This document shows positions 61,264-64,000 of a stretch of DNA of 64,000 bases, in pieces (the stretch's first letter is position 1; each line of letters starts with the position of its first letter). Under the pieces are notes generated by a model. That model did no database searches, was not told where the DNA came from, and was given only the letters and a program-made list of their open reading frames with translations. This stretch comes from Calliphora vicina. Lineage: Eukaryota > Arthropoda > Insecta > Diptera > Calliphoridae. The stretch covers positions 67,665,533 to 67,729,532 of the forward strand of contig NC_088780.1 of NCBI RefSeq assembly GCF_958450345.1, given 5' to 3'. The translations under genes were made by a program, and so were the position numbers.

Positions 61264-62132
61264 CTACATTGGTACAGGTTTATTATTATTATTCCTGTAT
61301 TGATCCGATCCAACACGTCCGTTCTGACCTGATCCTCTTTGGTCATAAATATTACGTCTATACTGACCGGAACCTCTCCGGTCATAATTATATCCATTGG
61401 ACATATCCATATTTCGAGGGTTTGGGGAACCTCTTCGATTATAATCATTTCCATTGGATTGATTTTGATTTTGAGGGTTTGGTTTATATGAACCATTATT
61501 AAAATTTGGTCCATAATGTCCCCTCTTTTGTTTTTTGTCAAAAACTTTTATTCTGGGAACCATTTGGGTACGAGTTTTTTCGTAAATATACATCTTTCAT
61601 CAAATTGCTTTTAATGAAATAGTTTTTCACACCAGAAATTGTAATAACATTGTTCTGTATGAGCATCGTCTTCATATTCAAAGGAAGAGAATTTAAATAT
61701 ATCTCGAAAATCAGTCTTTGGTTTATATCCGGAGAAAACATAGCGTTATTCTCCGGATTGAGACTGTACTTAGTATTCATGAGATTTAATATCTCATTTA
61801 ATTTATGGTGCAATTCCTCAACATTCAGAGCCTCAACGTTCATGGCCTGATTTCGCAACCCCAAAAAATGATTCCTTTACACCAAATTCCTCTCTGAGTT
61901 TGGCAATAATCTGTTCCCAAGTTGGTTCTACAAGTGTCTCAATTGCTTTTAAGGCTTTACCCTGAAGACGGTTCGCCAAAATAGATCTAACAACTGCTTT
62001 ATGTTCATCCGCCACTAAAGACAACGCCGTATTTACGTCTCGCAAATAACTTGTCAAAGCATATTCGTTTGACCCACTAAATGGCGGCAAACTACGAGCC
62101 TCACATAATCCTTCTGACAATGTTAACGACAT
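61264..62132 (-). pseudogene. Errantivirus gag, three broken frames
   Basis: ATG 62132; LPPFSGSNEYALTSYLRDVN and AIETLVEPTWEQIIAKLREE are the capsid N-domain typical of gypsy-group Gag. A frameshift near 61850 leads to VEELHHKLNEILNLMNTKYS and LIFEIYLNSLPLNMKTMLIQ (61864-61538). A further shift precedes a basic, Asn/Arg/Gly-rich nucleocapsid (RRGSPNPRNMDMSNGYNYDR) ending at 61264. No zinc knuckle, as in many errantiviruses. Confidence 0.8.
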
Positions 62133-62270
62133 TTTCTATTCCTTACTTCAAATCTACCACCAACAAAAAAACTATCTTTTTCCTTTTCTTCAATTTACTC
62201 AACAAAACTATCTATACTCAATATCCTCCTTTCCGTCAATACCAGATTCTAAATTCGGGAGTGTCCCTTG

Positions 62271-63752
62271 CACAGTGGTTTAGAAACTTTTTTTTTTGGA
62301 AATAATTCGGTATCTCGGGAACTATTGGAGATATTATTACAAAAGTTCACATGGTTAGAGCTGAGGTGTTTTTGTGTTGAATTACATTTGTTCAGCATCC
62401 TAGGGGTAACACGGGCCAGTTTGTGCCCCCTCAAAGTTGATCACCTCGGGTCTCAAAATTTTTAAAAAAATCCCCAAAAATTCATTTATGCTCCGAATGA
62501 GCTGAAATTTAAAATATAAATAGTCCTTGGGAAGATCTACACGCATTATATGAAAAAACGTACAAATTTGTCAAAGCGGGCAAGGTTTGTGGAACTTCTG
62601 AGGAGTAAATAAAGGCTTTTTATATAAGTATTTGATACTGTTGAAAACATAATGACCTGAGGATTGATATTTTAGTAAAATTAAATAATTTTATAAAATT
62701 TTGGGACTTCATTTACCTTAAAAACTAAAAAAACTTTCATATGGTGATTTTCCACGAATAAAAATATAAAATTTGATTTAATGTAAAATTTTAACGGTTA
62801 AAGATATCATAACAAAATTGGGAACTAATTTAGATCCAAATGTCCTTAAATTAATGACATTATAATTTTTGACATTTTTTATTTTCAAATACCGAAATTC
62901 CTAAAACGGGGAAAATGTGTTCCAATAACTGAGTTTTTTTAGAAAAGTGCCTACTGTGACCGTAGGCACTACCGTGTGATAGTAAAACAACTTTCTAAGT
63001 ATTTAAACAACATATAGGGTTATACAAATACGGAACTTTTTCGAGGATCGGTGCTTTGCCTTTTTAGAATTTTTTACTGAAACCTAAATATTTTTTTTTA
63101 AAATTGTCCATGCTTTTGGATTAAGTTTTCTTTCCGGAACATATAAAAATTGTATATAGTCCCAAAGAAAATTTGTTTCTACAAAAGAAAAAATATAGAG
63201 ACTTTTTTAGGAAAAATCGTAAAAAATTAGGCCCATTTTACATGTTCCAACTTTGGATGCGTGTAACTTTTTACACGGACGAGATAACTGTTACCAAGTT
63301 GTTTTTTATTTTATTTAGAATTTTATTGCCAATATAGCTGATATTTTGAAAAAAAAATTCGACCCTCCGTAGGGCCGCCATATCTAAAAAACAAAAAAAA
63401 ATCTAGCAAAATTAAAATAAATATATAAACCTAAATATCTCTTCAACTGAAGGAGATAACCTACACATGTAAGCGTAGTTTTTGTAGATCTTCTCAAGGA
63501 CTATTTATATTTTAAATTTCAGCTCATTCGGATCATAAATGAATTTTTGGGGATTTTTTAAAAATTTTGATACCCGAGGTGACCAACTTTTAGGGGGCAC
63601 AAACTGGCCCGTATTACCCCTAGGAAGCTGAACAAATGTAATTCAACTCAAATACACCTCAGATCTAACCATGTGAAATTTTGTAATAATATCTCCAATA
63701 GTACCCGAGATACCGAATTATTTCAAAAAAAAAAAGTTTCTAAACCACTGTG
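62271..63752. mobile_element. Transib-like DNA transposon, non-autonomous (TSD CCTTG)
   Basis: Ends CACAGTGGTTTAGAAAC... are inverted repeats (about 280 bp, imperfect). CCTTG at 62266-62270 and 63753-63757. The heptamer CACAGTG plus a 5-bp duplication is the Transib signature; the same heptamer is the core of V(D)J recombination signals, and Transib transposase is the relative of RAG1. No transposase frame is visible in the 1.48 kb. Confidence 0.75.
62947..62969. repeat. Short perfect hairpin
   Basis: GTGCCTAC (62947-62954) and GTAGGCAC (62962-62969) with a 7-nt loop, in the middle of the Transib-like element. Confidence 0.6.
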
Positions 63753-64000
63753 CCTTGGGAGTCACCAAAGTCGACAAAATAAAAAAAAATAAATTGTTAG
63801 TATCGTTAATACTTTTAACACAATTTCTTTTCAGAATAATATTTTTAAAAACCAATACTTATTATACTTTAACTATTTGCGTTCCTCTGGTTCCTTTCTT
63901 CCTCTTTGTTCTTCGTTGCTTTGGTTTCTTGTTGCTTCCGTTGAATGGTACTTGATGCTGTTGTTGTTCGTCGTTTTGGGTTTTTTATGTTCTTGTTGAA
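63753..64000. other. Possible errantivirus leader/LTR sequence, unresolved
   Basis: Follows the Transib right target duplication. Read on the minus strand, TTTGGTGACTCCC lies where a primer-binding site could be. The stretch to the window edge may be the 5' LTR, but no second LTR copy was identified at the other end for comparison. Confidence 0.3.

Larger units (their letters stand above)
48986..63780 (-). mobile_element. Errantivirus-type endogenous retrovirus (gypsy group), degraded and doubly interrupted
   Basis: Minus-strand order gag (62132-61264), protease (about 61180-60740), RT and RNase H (60737-59330), integrase (59098-58226) and env (58225-57536 plus 49538-48986), the full gene order of insect errantiviruses. 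The env gene is split by the hAT element 49547-57303 and the leader by the Transib-like element 62271-63752. Numerous frameshifts and stops. Leader sequence seems to resume at 63753 (GGAGTCACCA on the plus strand may be primer-site-like). LTR boundaries are not resolved. Confidence 0.85.

Overview
This 64 kb window looks like higher-dipteran (cyclorrhaphan, perhaps calyptrate fly) repeat-dense DNA. It is very AT-rich. It carries Jockey-clade LINEs, an errantivirus-type endogenous retrovirus, many short inverted-repeat elements of PIF/Harbinger and hAT type, a Transib element and a Tc1/mariner-group element. The species is an inference. I found no intact host gene; essentially every kilobase that can be explained is transposable element, most of it nested.

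Layout. 1-1180: a broken DUF4780-like coding remnant. 1181-7046: a PIF/Harbinger-type element (TSD AAT) holding a PHD-ORF1 LINE (about 1950-5965) and a smaller MITE (6200-7005) that itself contains a solo LTR. 7047-9665: two MITEs in otherwise empty DNA. 9666-12027: a small Ty3/gypsy-type provirus (minus). 12028-12925: empty apart from weak possible exon fragments. 12926-22620: a dipteran repeat containing an inverted-repeat element (13198-22401), containing a second provirus (14253-22267, plus), whose 3' LTR is split by a Foldback-like element with 167-bp satellite arrays (17256-21735). 22621-24911: a coding remnant and more MITEs. 24912-38131: an LTR split by a stack of hAT-type elements; the innermost level is a third provirus (27491-35217, minus), itself split by a Jockey LINE (29433-33650). 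38344-43450: another nest with a dead Jockey copy and a tandemly duplicated element. 43713-47776: a decayed Jockey LINE (minus). 48986 to about 63780: an errantivirus (minus; gag, pro, RT-RNase H, integrase, env). Its env is interrupted by a 7.8 kb hAT element holding an intact DD37E-type transposon and a 2.25 kb tandem duplication, and its leader is interrupted by a Transib-like element.

How parts relate. One LTR family recurs six times: three proviruses, one complete solo LTR, one truncated LTR and one split LTR. It has about 600-bp LTRs, a 4-bp RTAT target, a tRNA-Leu-like primer site and a SAP-domain Gag. All three proviruses carry the same loss of reverse transcriptase, RNase H and most of integrase, so the family was probably mobilised in trans. 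Duplicated target sites at almost every level give a relative insertion order. The region resembles pericentromeric or piRNA-cluster-like DNA, but that is inference.

Many long open frames here are shadows of LTRs, satellite arrays or palindromes, or begin at a non-ATG codon. Where a real ATG decides the start I give it.
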